Assembly: GCF_029868325.1 (NCBI RefSeq)
Contig: NZ_JARWNW010000290.1
Location: 1 to 64,000 of the forward strand
Direction: 5' to 3'
DNA length: 64,000 nt
Source: Nocardia carnea
GTDB lineage: Bacteria; Actinomycetota; Actinomycetes; Mycobacteriales; Mycobacteriaceae
Shown here: positions 1-8,938 of the stretch, one piece after another
Layout: every line of letters begins with the position of its first letter
Numbering within the stretch: the first letter of the stretch is position 1
Made by a program: the position numbers and the translations under genes
The notes under the pieces: generated by a model
What the model was told of the DNA's origin: nothing
Seen by the model: only the letters and a program-made list of their open reading frames with translations
The model's database searches: none

Positions 1-243
1 GGTGGCTATGTGATCGGTAATGCCGCGATGGGTGACCGGTTCTGCCGGGCGGCGGCCCGCCGCCGCGGGGTGGTGGGGGGGGGGGGGGGTTTACCGGGGG
101 GGTGGGGGGCTACCATACCCGCGCCGCGCCGCGCCAGTTTAACCCCGGAGGGCGGGGGGGGCGCCCCACCCCCCGCCCGCCCCCCCGCCCCCCCCCGCTG
201 GCCCCCCCCCCCCGGGGGGGCGGGCCCCCCCCCGCCCGATCGG
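1..243. other. Homopolymer-rich low-complexity stretch, probable sequence artefact
   Basis: From about 70 to 238 the sequence is dominated by long G runs, then C runs, with only short normal stretches between. The flanking DNA has ordinary actinobacterial composition. The runs interrupt a reverse-strand reading frame that begins convincingly at 340. Low-quality read or contig-end sequence is the simplest explanation. No gene can be supported here. Confidence 0.6.
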
Positions 244-340
244 TGAGACGCCGGATGATCCCGATCGTGCGCGGATGCACGACCGAACGCGGCAGCAACC
301 CGGCCCGGCGCAGGTCGGGATGGAAGATGGGCGAAGGCAT
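244..340 (-). pseudogene. 5' fragment of an alpha/beta hydrolase (lipase/esterase) gene
   Basis: Reading leftwards from an ATG at 340, the peptide starts MPSPIFHPDLRRAGLLPR and continues VVHPRTIGIIRRLTD. This resembles the N-terminus of mycobacterial and nocardial Lip-type alpha/beta hydrolases, which precedes the catalytic domain. A GAGAGGA-like ribosome site lies upstream. The similarity stops at about 244, where the G/C homopolymer runs begin, so the oxyanion-hole and GxSxG parts cannot be seen. The gene is divergent from the phosphotransferase at 480. I infer that it is intact in the organism and only damaged in this sequence. A true pseudogene is the alternative. Confidence 0.45.
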
Positions 341-479
341 CGACGAGCCGTCCTCTCGCTGTCGAGCCGGGGTCGGGAGCCCGGCCATGGCAGCTTACGG
401 GAGTCGCAGCGTGTCCCGGAGCGGTTCGAGACCCGTAAATCCAGTTGTCGAAACGGCCGCCGGGCCGCAAGCTGAATCG

Positions 480-1412
480 ATGACGCTCGGCCTCCCGCCC
501 GATGTGGTGGACACTATTCGCACCATCTTCGAGGAACGAGGCGACCGCTGGCTCGCGGCGCTGCCCGCCGTGGTGGACCGGCAGTGCCGGGTATGGGACC
601 TCGAGGTGATCGGGCGGCCGTTCGCCGGCGGTACGCATTCCTTCGTGGCGCCGGTGCGGCGCGGCGACGGCTCCGTGGCGGTCCTCAAGATCGCGGTACC
701 GGATGAGGAAAACGCCGGTGAGGCCACCGGAATGTACTGCTACCGGGGTGACGGCGCCGCACGGCTCTACGATTTCGACCCGGATAGCGGTGCCCTGCTG
801 CTCGAATGGGCACGTCCCGGAACACCACTGATCGCGCAGCCGCGGATCCCCTTGGAGGGGAGACCGGAGAACGCGGGCAAGATCCAGACCGCCTGCGCCC
901 TGTACCGGCGGCTGCGCCGACCGCCCACCGATATTCCGGCCGGCTATCCCGCGCTACCACTGGTGGCCGATATCGTTGCCGACTGGGAGCAGCAGCTTTT
1001 CACCCCCGAAATGACCCGCTATCTTCCGGATACCGTCACCGCCCGCGCCCGCGACCTCCGTGCCTGGCTGACCGTACCGGAGGGTCCACTGCTGATCGTC
1101 AACCGCGATACCCACCTCGGCAATATCGTGGCCGCCGAACGGGAGCCGTGGCTGCTGATCGATCCGAAGGCATTCCTGGGTGAGGCGGCCTTCGACGCCG
1201 GTTTCCTCATCATGAAGCAGGTCGAAACAGCCCCCGCCCCCGCCCTCGCGCGCCGCGTCCTCGCGGCCACCGCCGACGGTCTCGATGTGGATCGCGAACG
1301 GGCCCGCGCCTGGGCGTATCTCCGTGCCGTGGAAGAGATCGCCTGGTCGCTGGAGGACGAGCGCCCGGAGGACGCGGCCCGGTACCGCGAGGTGGTGGTG
1401 GCCCTGTCGTGA
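480..1412 (+). CDS. Aminoglycoside/hydroxyurea-type phosphotransferase
   Basis: The 310-residue product resembles the streptomycin 6-kinase/hydroxyurea phosphotransferase branch of the APH kinase-like fold, cytosolic enzymes that phosphorylate small hydroxylated antibiotics with ATP. Visible landmarks are a nucleotide-binding lobe with VAVLKIAVPDEE (lysine for ATP), the hinge-like LLLEWARPGTPL, the catalytic-loop segment IVNRDTHLGNIVAAE with the expected Asp and downstream Asn, and the metal-binding LLIDPKAFLGEAAFDAG. The start at 480 is chosen because the family similarity begins there; the open frame runs further upstream through low-complexity DNA. The true substrate cannot be read from sequence, and many such genes do not confer clinical resistance. 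Confidence 0.8.
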   Translation: MTLGLPPDVVDTIRTIFEERGDRWLAALPAVVDRQCRVWDLEVIGRPFAGGTHSFVAPVRRGDGSVAVLKIAVPDEENAGEATGMYCYRGDGAARLYDFDPDSGALLLEWARPGTPLIAQPRIPLEGRPENAGKIQTACALYRRLRRPPTDIPAGYPALPLVADIVADWEQQLFTPEMTRYLPDTVTARARDLRAWLTVPEGPLLIVNRDTHLGNIVAAEREPWLLIDPKAFLGEAAFDAGFLIMKQVETAPAPALARRVLAATADGLDVDRERARAWAYLRAVEEIAWSLEDERPEDAARYREVVVALS

Positions 1413-1524
1413 ACCGGCCGCGGGCACGACAGGCCGGAGACAGCGGCGACCAGTAGGGTGATTGCGCTGATCGTATCGGCGGGTAATGGACGGCGGCCGA
1501 TCCTGATCGATGGGAGGGCCACTC

Positions 1525-2463
1525 ATGCGCTGGAGCAGCGTGACCGCGTGCGGTCCCGAATCGTTCGCCGGTCTGGCCGACGGTTTCGTCCCGATGGCAC
1601 ACGAATTCGGTGACGAACCCGAATGGCGGGCCGGGCTCACCACCCAGGAATCGCCGACCTATACGCTACTGCGCTGGGATCAGCGCGGCCGGCGCCACTG
1701 CCACCGGAGCGCCGGCCATATCCGCAGAGAACCCGGCGACGATTTCTACTGGGTGGTGATCCCCGACCGTGGCCCGTTCGGGATCCGGTTCCGTGACGAC
1801 ATCACCCATATCGCACCCGGCCGCGCGACCGTGGCCGGACTCGAATTACCCTGCCACCTCGACATTCCCGATTCCGCAGCCTATGCGTTACAGGTTCCGC
1901 GCACCGAATTCGACCATCGCCTGCGCCCGCGCGCCCATATGAACCTCGTCCTCGATCTGACCCGCGGGCTGGGCCGGGTCGCCGACGCCATGATCCGCAG
2001 CACCCACGCCGAGCAGTCCCGGCTGTCGGCACGCGAATTCACCGCGGTCTGCGATCGGATCACCGAACTTCTGTGCATGCTGGCGGCCGGGGATACCGAA
2101 CCGCAGCGCGCCCACCGTGCGGCGATCGCCGAGAGCATCCGGGGTTATCTGCGCGCGAATATCGGTCGCGGTGATGTGCGTCTACCGGCTGTCGCGCATG
2201 CGCTCGGCTGGTCGGAACGCCAGGTGCGGGAGGTGCTGCACGAATCCGGCACCACCTTCCGCGATCTGCGCCGTGAGGAAGCGCTGCGGATCGCCCGGGA
2301 GACCCTGGAAGATCCGCGCGCCACCATGTCCATCGCCGACCTCGCCACCCGATGCGGTTTCACGCCCGCCTGGTTCTCCGCCGCGTTCAAGGAACGCTTC
2401 GGTCAGCCACCGCGGGAGTTCCGGCAGCGCCGCCGCGCCGAAATCGCCGCGCAGCGGGCGTGA
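1525..2463 (+). CDS. AraC-family transcriptional regulator
   Basis: This 312-residue protein has a sensor-like N-terminal half of the AraC-binding-like (cupin) type and a C-terminal double helix-turn-helix. The second helix-turn-helix includes TMSIADLATRCGFTPAWFSAAFKERFGQPPREFRQRRR, which matches the AraC signature. The ATG at 1525 is preferred over 1510 because GGGAGGG sits seven bases before it. The gene ends only ten bases from the end of the convergent P450 gene, so it may regulate that gene, but no operator was identified. The ligand is unknown. Confidence 0.85.
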   Translation: MRWSSVTACGPESFAGLADGFVPMAHEFGDEPEWRAGLTTQESPTYTLLRWDQRGRRHCHRSAGHIRREPGDDFYWVVIPDRGPFGIRFRDDITHIAPGRATVAGLELPCHLDIPDSAAYALQVPRTEFDHRLRPRAHMNLVLDLTRGLGRVADAMIRSTHAEQSRLSAREFTAVCDRITELLCMLAAGDTEPQRAHRAAIAESIRGYLRANIGRGDVRLPAVAHALGWSERQVREVLHESGTTFRDLRREEALRIARETLEDPRATMSIADLATRCGFTPAWFSAAFKERFGQPPREFRQRRRAEIAAQRA

Positions 2464-2473
2464 ACCATGCCTT

Positions 2474-3673
2474 TTACGCCGCGGGCCCCAGCCGCACCGG
2501 CAGCGCGACCGGGCCGACAGTGCTGATCTGCACCGTGTACTCGATATCCTTCGTGTCCACCGCCAAGGTGAGTTCGGGGTACCGGGTGAACAGCGTGGCC
2601 AGCGCGATCCGGCTCTCCAGCCGGGCCAGGGGCGCGCCCAGGCAGAAATGCGGGCCGCGACCGAAGGCGAGCTGGTCCTTGTGCTCGTGGTCGATATCGA
2701 ACACGTCGGCGTCGGGGTAGCGCAGCGGGTCGCGGCCGACGCCACCGTGCCACAGCGTCGGGGTGCCCGCCGCGATCGGCACCCCGGCGACGGTCACATC
2801 GGTGCGCGGATACCGCATGAGCGCGCCGACCACCGAGGACCGGTAGCGCAGCGCCTCCTCCACCACATCGGCCCAGCGGTTCTCCGCCTGCGCGCGGGCG
2901 AGCTGCTCCGGGAACTCCCGCAGGGCCACCACCGCGTTACCGAGCAGATGCACCGTGGTCTCGTGCCCGGCAACGATCACCAGCCACAGCATGCTGATGA
3001 GCTCTTCGTCGGAGAGCTCGTTCTCCTCGTTGGCCGCGAGCAGCGCCGAGGTGAGATCGTCGCCCGGTTCGGCACGTTTGCGCTGCAGCAACTCGGCGAA
3101 ATACCCGCCCATCGCCGCCATCGCCGCCTGCGCTTCCTCGCCGCTGCTGGTGGCCGAAACGATGGTCAGCGTCCAGTTCTTCAGCTGCGGTTGCTCATCG
3201 ACCGGCACCCCGAACAGCTCGCAGATCACCCGGACCGGCAGCGGGGTGGTGTAATTCGCGATCAGGTCGACCTCGTCCCCGGCCGGGAAACTGTCGACCA
3301 GTTCGTCGGCGATCCGCTGGATCCGCGGTTCCAGGGCCGCGATCCGCGCCGGAGTGAACGCCTTGTTGATCGTCTGCCGCAACCGGCGGTGCTCGGCGCC
3401 GTCCTGGTTGAGCATATGTTCGGCGTCGGTGAGCGCCCGCAGCGGCCAGTCGGCGGGTATGGTGCCGTCGCGCAGCGCCGGGCAGTGCGCGGGATGTTTA
3501 CCGAAAACCTTGTCGTCGAGCACTTCACTCACCGCGCGATGGCTCACCGCGATCCACGCGGGCACCCCGCCGGGCAGTTCGATCGGCACGATCTCCCCGG
3601 CGCGCAGGATGCGCTCATGAGTGTCGAGGATGGACTCACCGGGTGTCGGGAGTTGGATGAGTTGCTCGGACAT
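2474..3673 (-). CDS. Cytochrome P450 (bacterial class I)
   Basis: A 399-residue soluble P450, the usual length for actinobacterial CYP105/CYP107-like enzymes. It has the I-helix oxygen-activation motif AGHETT (about 235-240), the K-helix ExxR at E273-R276, and the heme-binding loop FGRGPHFCLG with the cysteine ligand near residue 344. It would need a ferredoxin and reductase supplied elsewhere, as none is adjacent. The ATG at 3673 follows a GGGAGG ribosome site, ruling out the longer frame. The substrate is unknown. The subfamily assignment is an impression from the general sequence and is not secure. Confidence 0.9.
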   Translation of the reverse strand: MSEQLIQLPTPGESILDTHERILRAGEIVPIELPGGVPAWIAVSHRAVSEVLDDKVFGKHPAHCPALRDGTIPADWPLRALTDAEHMLNQDGAEHRRLRQTINKAFTPARIAALEPRIQRIADELVDSFPAGDEVDLIANYTTPLPVRVICELFGVPVDEQPQLKNWTLTIVSATSSGEEAQAAMAAMGGYFAELLQRKRAEPGDDLTSALLAANEENELSDEELISMLWLVIVAGHETTVHLLGNAVVALREFPEQLARAQAENRWADVVEEALRYRSSVVGALMRYPRTDVTVAGVPIAAGTPTLWHGGVGRDPLRYPDADVFDIDHEHKDQLAFGRGPHFCLGAPLARLESRIALATLFTRYPELTLAVDTKDIEYTVQISTVGPVALPVRLGPAA

Positions 3674-3826
3674 GTTGCCTCCCTGGGCGTTTCGGTCTAC
3701 CGGGGGCAAGTGTGCGTCGAGGGCCCGGACGCGGCAAACGCTGCCGGACTTTCTGCCGCCTACCGATATTCCCGCGCACCGAACCGTAAGAACCAGGTAG
3801 TTATGTGACCAGCGCGACGATGCGAC

Positions 3827-4585
3827 TCATTGCGCTTGTTTGAGGACCCGCAGATCGGGGGCAGTCCCCACAGCTCCGGGGCGGGCGTTGTCGATGGTGA
3901 AGGTGACCTTGTCCGGGCGGTAGCGATCGTCGCCGTATTCGACCGGTTCCCCGGCCGTCGTCGAGGTGCGGCGCCGTTCCCGCAGCAGTGGGGCTCCCGG
4001 GGCGATATCCAGCAGCGTCGCGTCGTGGGTGTCGGCGGCCAGCGCGTCGATGGTGTGCCGGGCCGAATGCAGTTCGACGCCCTGCCGGGCAAGGTGGGCG
4101 TAGATCGACGAGGCGTCGGGGTCGAAATCGAACAGCAGCCGGCCCACGGGTTCCACGAAGGTGGCGCGTTCCAGCATGACCGGTTCGCCGTCGAGCGAAC
4201 GAACCCGCAGAACTTCGACTACCGGCGTTCCTTCGCCGATCCCGAGCTCGGCCGCCGCTACCGCCCCCGCCCCGCGGCGCGCGACCTCCACCGTGCGCTG
4301 CCCCGGTGTTCTGCCGATCCGCTCCGCCCAAGCGGTGAACGAGAGCAGACTTTCGAACGGCTGCCCGAGCGCGGTATCACGCACCACGGGCGGCCGGCCC
4401 TGACCTCCGATGATCAGGCCTTCGTGCCGGAGGGTCGCCAGGGCGGTGCGCACGGTGCCCCGGGACGCGCCGAACTCCGCACACAACCGCGCCTCCGAAG
4501 GCAGCGAGACGCCGGGCGGTAGCGCACCGCGGTGGATCCGTTCCCGGAGTTCGGCGGAGACCCGGGCGTGCAACGGTATGGCCAC
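3827..4585 (-). CDS. GntR/HutC-family regulator, probably of the adjacent FAD oxidase
   Basis: A 252-residue regulator with an N-terminal winged helix-turn-helix (LPSEARLCAEFGASRGTVRTALATLRHEGL) and a C-terminal UTRA/chorismate-lyase-like ligand domain. The GTG at 4585 is preferred because AAAGGA lies five bases upstream and family members begin just before the helix-turn-helix. It is divergent from the FAD oxidoreductase at 4751. The shared intergenic region carries two HutC-type palindromes at 4611 and 4686, so it probably represses itself and the oxidase. By analogy with similar loci the ligand may be an aminophosphonate or a derived aldehyde; this is inference. Confidence 0.85.
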   Translation of the reverse strand: MAIPLHARVSAELRERIHRGALPPGVSLPSEARLCAEFGASRGTVRTALATLRHEGLIIGGQGRPPVVRDTALGQPFESLLSFTAWAERIGRTPGQRTVEVARRGAGAVAAAELGIGEGTPVVEVLRVRSLDGEPVMLERATFVEPVGRLLFDFDPDASSIYAHLARQGVELHSARHTIDALAADTHDATLLDIAPGAPLLRERRRTSTTAGEPVEYGDDRYRPDKVTFTIDNARPGAVGTAPDLRVLKQAQ

Positions 4586-4610
4586 GTCATCCTTTCGGAG
4601 CACCGATCAA

Positions 4611-4624
4611 CTTGACCACACAAG
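4611..4624. promoter_or_regulatory. HutC-type operator, proximal to gntR
   Basis: CTTGACCACACAAG has CTTG/CAAG arms separated by six bases, the arrangement of HutC-subfamily GntR operators. It lies 26 bp upstream of the regulator's start at 4585 and would overlap its promoter or leader. Confidence 0.45.
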
Positions 4625-4685
4625 CATACGATCACCGGCACAGATTTTGCGCGTATACCGCAGTGTCCTGGAGAAACTGTCGGTG

Positions 4686-4703
4686 AACTTATATAGACAA
4701 GTT
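4686..4703. promoter_or_regulatory. HutC-type operator, proximal to FAD oxidase
   Basis: AACTTATATAGACAAGTT is an imperfect 18-bp palindrome resembling known HutC/YvoA-type sites of TTGTATAGACAA character. It sits 48 bp before the oxidoreductase start at 4751. It shares the CTT(G/A)-N6-CAAG layout with the site at 4611, which supports one dimeric regulator acting on both promoters. Confidence 0.6.
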
Positions 4704-4750
4704 GCGCGCAGACCTTGAGCCGCGACGGTTGCCTTGCGAACATTCCCGGC

Positions 4751-5905
4751 ATGACAGTTGCTTCGCCACCCGCATCCCCCACGCTCCCGACCCACCCGGT
4801 CGACCTCGCGGTCGTCGGCGCCGGCATCGTCGGCCTCGCGCATGCCGTCGATGCGGTCGAGCGGGGGCTGCGGGTCGCGGTCGTCGAACGCGATGCCCGC
4901 GCGGTAGGCGCGTCGATCCGCAACTTCGGCCACCTCTGCGCCACCCCGCAGACCGGCACTGTCCTCGACTACGCCATGGTGGCGCGCGAGAAATGGCTGC
5001 GGCTCTCGGAGAAGGCGGGTTTCGATATCGTCCGCGCCGGCACGCTGGTCGTCGCCCGCAGCGCCGCCGAGATGGGTGTGCTCGAGGAGTTCGCCGCCGA
5101 ACGCGGCCGCGAACAGGTCCGTCTGCTCGACCGCACCGCCGTCGAGAAATCGTTTCCCGCCGCCCACCCCGGCAGCGATATCGTCGGCGGCGCGCAGCTA
5201 CCGCTGGACCTGCGCGTCGACCCCCGGGCCGCGGTCCCGGCGCTCGCGACCTGGCTCGCGGCCAACGGTGTCGATTTCTTCTGGAACACCCACGCCGGCG
5301 CCGTCTCCCCCGGGATCGTCCACACCGCCCGCGGCGACCTCCCCGCGACAGCGATCGTGCACGCCTCGGGCCACGACGTCGACCGCCTGTTCCCCACCCT
5401 CGCCGAAGAATACGACGTCCGCCGCTGCAAACTGCACATGCTGGAGGTCGATCCCCCCGGCGATGTCCGCATCGACCCCGCCGTCCTCACCGGCTACTCG
5501 ATGCTCCGCTACGGCGGCCTCGCCGCCACCGCTTCGGCCACCGAGGTCCGCCGCGAAATCACCGCACGCGCCCCGGAAACCCTCGAGGTGGTGATGAACC
5601 TGATGTTCACCCAGCGCCCCGACGGCGCCATCGCCCTCGGCGACACCCACCACTACAGCCGCACCCACCTCCCCTTCGACGAGGAGTCGGTCACCGAACT
5701 GCTACTCCGCGAAGGCGCCCGCCTGTTCGGCGTCGACCGGCTCACCGTCCGCCGCCGCTGGCGCGGAATCTACGCCGACTCCCCGAAAACCGATTTCCTC
5801 GTCGCCACCCCCGCCCCCGGAGTCCGCGTCGTCTCGGTGACCTCCGGTATCGGCATGACCACCGCTCTCGGCCTCGCCTCCACGGTCCTCGACGATCTGC
5901 TCTGA
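4751..5905 (+). CDS. FAD-dependent oxidoreductase, TIGR03364-like (phosphonate-associated)
   Basis: A 384-residue DAO-family flavoenzyme. The N-terminal dinucleotide fold DLAVVGAGIVGLAHA is followed by GASIRNFGH, the pattern of the TIGR03364 clade found with phosphonatase genes. Characterised relatives oxidise N-alkylated or plain 2-aminoethylphosphonate-type amines to the aldehyde. The ATG at 4751 starts just before the Rossmann fold; no strong ribosome site is visible. Only the divergent HutC regulator accompanies it here: no PhnW, PhnX or phosphonate transporter is nearby, so the substrate remains inferred. Confidence 0.8.
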   Translation: MTVASPPASPTLPTHPVDLAVVGAGIVGLAHAVDAVERGLRVAVVERDARAVGASIRNFGHLCATPQTGTVLDYAMVAREKWLRLSEKAGFDIVRAGTLVVARSAAEMGVLEEFAAERGREQVRLLDRTAVEKSFPAAHPGSDIVGGAQLPLDLRVDPRAAVPALATWLAANGVDFFWNTHAGAVSPGIVHTARGDLPATAIVHASGHDVDRLFPTLAEEYDVRRCKLHMLEVDPPGDVRIDPAVLTGYSMLRYGGLAATASATEVRREITARAPETLEVVMNLMFTQRPDGAIALGDTHHYSRTHLPFDEESVTELLLREGARLFGVDRLTVRRRWRGIYADSPKTDFLVATPAPGVRVVSVTSGIGMTTALGLASTVLDDLL

Positions 5906-6029
5906 ACTCGCCCCCATCCCCGATCCGGGCACAGAGTCCACCGCGCCACATCAACAGCCGCGACCAGCGGCCGAGTTTCGACCGATGCGCATCAACCAGC
6001 CGGGGTGCACACGCCCTGGCACGCCTCGT

Positions 6030-6833
6030 TCACCCGGCCGCCGTGGTGATCGCCGCAGCAACCTGGTCCGGTCGGGAGACCAGCGAGGCGTGCGAAGCAT
6101 CGAGTTCGCTCATCTGCGCCCCCATCCGGCCCGCCATGAACCGCTGGGACGACGGCGGGATCACCCGATCCTGAGCCGACACCAGATACCAGCTCGGCAC
6201 CCCCGCCCACGACGGCGGACCGGAGGGCTCCAGATTCGCGGCGACGGCAATCGACTTCTGGTGCGCGATCATCTGGGCGGCGGTGGCATCGTCGACATCC
6301 TGGGCGAACACCTCATGGAACCGGTCCGGCGCGATATAACCGTCCAGGTTCCGGCCCATCGGTCCCTGCGGGTCGTCGACCAGTTCCACCTGCAACGTCG
6401 GCGGAAGCAGCTGACTGCCCGGGAACCGGATCGGGTCCAGCGCCAGCTGCGCGATCTCCCCCTGTGCCGGCGCGAACGCCGCCACATAAACCATCGACAC
6501 GACATCGGGGTCGTGCACATTGCTGATAACGAACCCCCCGTACGAATGCCCGGCCAGGACGATCGGTCCCTCGACGGTGTCGAGAACCGACTGGATGGCC
6601 GCCGCATCATGCGCGGGCCCGCGCAGCGGGTTCTCCGGCGTCAGCACCTGATACCCCTGACCGCGCAGACGCTGGGCCACCCCCTCCCAGCCGGTGGAAT
6701 CCGCGAAGGCGCCGTGCACCAGCACCACGGTCGGCAACGACTGCGCGGCCGCGGGAATCGCACCCCCCAGCGCCGCGGTCAAGGCAACGATCACAGCGAA
6801 CAACGCAACGCGCACAGCGCGGAATGTGGTCAT
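6030..6833 (-). CDS. Secreted alpha/beta hydrolase
   Basis: A 267-residue exported hydrolase. The N-terminus has a signal peptide (hydrophobic ALFAVIVALTAALGG followed by an Ala-X-Ala site near AAAQS). The mature part has the oxyanion segment VVLVHGAFADSTGW, the nucleophile elbow GHSYGG, an acidic residue in SAQDRVIP and the catalytic histidine in DASHASLVS, all in the expected order. The ATG at 6833 is preceded by GGGAAA and gives the correct signal peptide. Similar proteins are annotated as alpha/beta hydrolases or salicylate-esterase-like enzymes. The substrate is unknown. It stands alone between convergent and unrelated genes. Confidence 0.85.
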   Translation of the reverse strand: MTTFRAVRVALFAVIVALTAALGGAIPAAAQSLPTVVLVHGAFADSTGWEGVAQRLRGQGYQVLTPENPLRGPAHDAAAIQSVLDTVEGPIVLAGHSYGGFVISNVHDPDVVSMVYVAAFAPAQGEIAQLALDPIRFPGSQLLPPTLQVELVDDPQGPMGRNLDGYIAPDRFHEVFAQDVDDATAAQMIAHQKSIAVAANLEPSGPPSWAGVPSWYLVSAQDRVIPPSSQRFMAGRMGAQMSELDASHASLVSRPDQVAAAITTAAG

Positions 6834-7078
6834 GGTTTCCCTGTCCGGTCTCGATCGGTTTCGCACGAATTCGAGCAGCTGAGCGCCGAGAAATCCGGCG
6901 CCACACAGGTGATACGGCCACCCATTTTAACCCCGCGCGGACAGCGGCACCGCGAAATCCGCCACCCGGCGGGCTCGCAGTCGAGGGGCCGGCCGCTACC
7001 ACGGAACGACAGCCGGACCGCGATCAGTTCGGGGTGGTCGGCGCCCAGTTCCTCCGCGCCCGTCCAGCCGGTCCTTTC

Positions 7079-7113
7079 GCGTGGGCCGGTCAGTGGCTAT
7101 GACCGGCCCACGC
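7079..7113. terminator. Strong hairpin terminator after the lipoprotein hydrolase gene
   Basis: A perfect 14-bp inverted repeat (arms 7079-7092 and 7100-7113, GCGTGGGCCGGTCA type) with a 7-nt loop lies 20 bp beyond the stop of the reverse-strand gene ending at 7133. No U-tract follows, as is usual for actinobacterial I-shaped terminators. Confidence 0.7.
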
Positions 7114-7132
7114 AGCGAAAATCATCTGTCGC

Positions 7133-8035
7133 CTACCGGTGCGCGTGCGCTCCTGTCACGTGCTCGAGAATGATCCCGCGGGCTGTAGCCCAGGCAGCGG
7201 AATCGATATCCCCGAAATCCGCATGCCCAGCCCCGTCCAGCATCGCCAACCGCGCCGGATCACCAGCCCCCTGCGCGGCCCGCACATAAGACCGGGACTG
7301 CACCGGATCCACCACCGTATCGGCCGTCCCGTGCACCGCGACCACCGGAATTCCCACCGGCAGATGCTTGATCGGCGACCCCACCGCATACCGCGCGGGC
7401 TGTTCCGAAGGCGCCCCGCCGAGCAAGCCACCGACGAATTCGTCGTGCCCCTTGCGCACCGCGAGTGCAAGGTCGAACACCCCTGCCATGATGGTCGCAC
7501 TCCGCGGACGCACTCGCGGCTGCGCGCCCGGCGCCCCCGGCCCGAGCGTATGCCGCCCCGCGATCCACGCCGCCAAATGCCCACCGGCCGAATGCCCCGC
7601 CAGATGCACCCGCCCCAGATCGAGCCGCCCACCTGCCGCCTGCTGTACGACGGTCGCCACGGATTCGGTGGCATCATCGGCATCGGCCAGTGTCGCCGGC
7701 CAGCCACCTTCCCCGGTCACCCGCCGATACTCGATATTCCACACCGCGACCCCCGACTCGGCCAGCGACGCCGCCAACGGCTCGAAGTAGCCGAGATCAT
7801 GATCCTCGAGCCACCCACCCCCGTGCACCATCACCACCACCGGATACGGCCCCTCCCCCTCCGGCAGATGCAGGATCCCGTAATTGTCGGGGTGCTCACC
7901 GTAGGCGACTTTCACGGTATCCGCGCTGCCACGGAGAACGGGCGCTTCAGCAGCCTCCCTGCCACACGAAACCCCACCGACAGCCACCGCTACGGTCATG
8001 AGCAGCCGCGTTACTGCCGCCCTCGAACCACGCAT
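7133..8035 (-). CDS. Alpha/beta hydrolase lipoprotein (BD-FAE/esterase-lipase type)
   Basis: A 300-residue predicted lipoprotein. A short signal segment (LLMTVAVAVGGVSC) ends in a lipobox-like VGGVSC with the modified cysteine near residue 24. The catalytic domain has the HGGGW oxyanion motif of hormone-sensitive-lipase/carboxylesterase-like enzymes, the nucleophile elbow GHSAGG, an acidic residue in HGTADTVVDP and a C-terminal histidine in GAGHADF. It probably acts on ester substrates at the outer face of the membrane. The ATG at 8035 follows a GGGAGG ribosome site. A strong hairpin follows the stop, indicating a single-gene transcript. Confidence 0.8.
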   Translation of the reverse strand: MRGSRAAVTRLLMTVAVAVGGVSCGREAAEAPVLRGSADTVKVAYGEHPDNYGILHLPEGEGPYPVVVMVHGGGWLEDHDLGYFEPLAASLAESGVAVWNIEYRRVTGEGGWPATLADADDATESVATVVQQAAGGRLDLGRVHLAGHSAGGHLAAWIAGRHTLGPGAPGAQPRVRPRSATIMAGVFDLALAVRKGHDEFVGGLLGGAPSEQPARYAVGSPIKHLPVGIPVVAVHGTADTVVDPVQSRSYVRAAQGAGDPARLAMLDGAGHADFGDIDSAAWATARGIILEHVTGAHAHR

Positions 8036-8309
8036 CGGCACCTCGCCTCCCAAGTCGCGAACAGACCGTCGCCCGGCTTCCTCCGGGTCACCGTAAGCAA
8101 GACGTCACCGCGTCCGTGGACGCCACGCGGAGTCGCGTCGGGCAGTGCGCTGCACGTAGGCGGCGGCCGCCCAGCCCGGACGGGCCTCATCGATGGCAGT
8201 GAGTTTGCGGTGAGAAATCCGGTTTGCTGACCAGAAACGGGGTAGGCCGCTGGTCATTGGTAGCTGAACCCATGCTTACGGCGTCGCTCCTCAGCGGATG
8301 GGAGAAACC

Positions 8310-8879
8310 ATGTCGAACCACCCGCCGTATCCTCCCGAATACCCCGGCGACGATCCCTCGCGCCGGCAGCGACCTGGTGACCAGGGCCAATACCCGGGGC
8401 AAGGCCAGTACCCACAGGGCGGCGCGCCACCGCCCTACGGGGCCTACCCTTCACAGCCGCCGAAGAAAAAGCCCAAATGGCCGTGGATACTCGTCGGCGG
8501 CATCCTGCTGGTAATCCTCCTGGTGTGCGGAGGATGCGTCGCTCTCATGGGCGGTATCGGCAATGAGATCGATAAGGAAACCTCGGAGGAGATCGCCGTG
8601 ACCTATGAGGTCACCAGCGATGGCCCGCAGGCGAGCAACATCTCGTACAGCAGTGGCGGCGACGGCGTCAACACCGAGCAGGCGAATCAGCAACCGCTGC
8701 CCTGGACCAAGGAGGTCACGGTCACCGGTTTCATCAAGTCCGTCACCCTGACCGCTCAGGCAGATGAAGGCGCATCGACCATCACCTGCCGGATCTTGGA
8801 GGGCGACGAGGTAATCGCCGAGCAGACCTCCACCGGTCCCTTCGCTGCGGTGTCGTGCAGTGGGACGGCAGGCGATTAA
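8310..8879 (+). CDS. MmpS-family membrane protein with Pro-rich cytosolic tail
   Basis: A 189-residue protein. Residues 1-50 are rich in Pro, Gln, Gly and Tyr; one membrane helix follows (about 56-78, WPWILVGGILLVILLVCGGC). The extracytoplasmic domain has MmpS-family features: VTYEVTSDG, NISYSS, LPWTKEV, ITCRI and a terminal cysteine in VSCS, probably disulphide-bonded to the first. MmpS proteins assist MmpL lipid exporters, but no mmpL lies nearby and the Pro-rich tail is not found in the classic MmpS, so the partner is unknown. The ATG at 8310 has GGGAGA upstream. Confidence 0.75.
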   Translation: MSNHPPYPPEYPGDDPSRRQRPGDQGQYPGQGQYPQGGAPPPYGAYPSQPPKKKPKWPWILVGGILLVILLVCGGCVALMGGIGNEIDKETSEEIAVTYEVTSDGPQASNISYSSGGDGVNTEQANQQPLPWTKEVTVTGFIKSVTLTAQADEGASTITCRILEGDEVIAEQTSTGPFAAVSCSGTAGD

Positions 8880-8938
8880 CCGTCTCCCGCAACCACAAAA
8901 CGGCGACTATCGCTGCTGAGCGGGACTCCGCAACCACC

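Noticed and set aside
2117..3808. A 563-codon forward frame antisense to the first P450 gene
   Set aside because: The reverse strand has every P450 motif; the forward frame has none and is a GC-skew shadow.
4702..6174. A 490-codon frame overlapping the FAD oxidoreductase on the same strand
   Set aside because: Its product is Arg/Pro-rich, while the alternative frame encodes a clear Rossmann-fold flavoenzyme.
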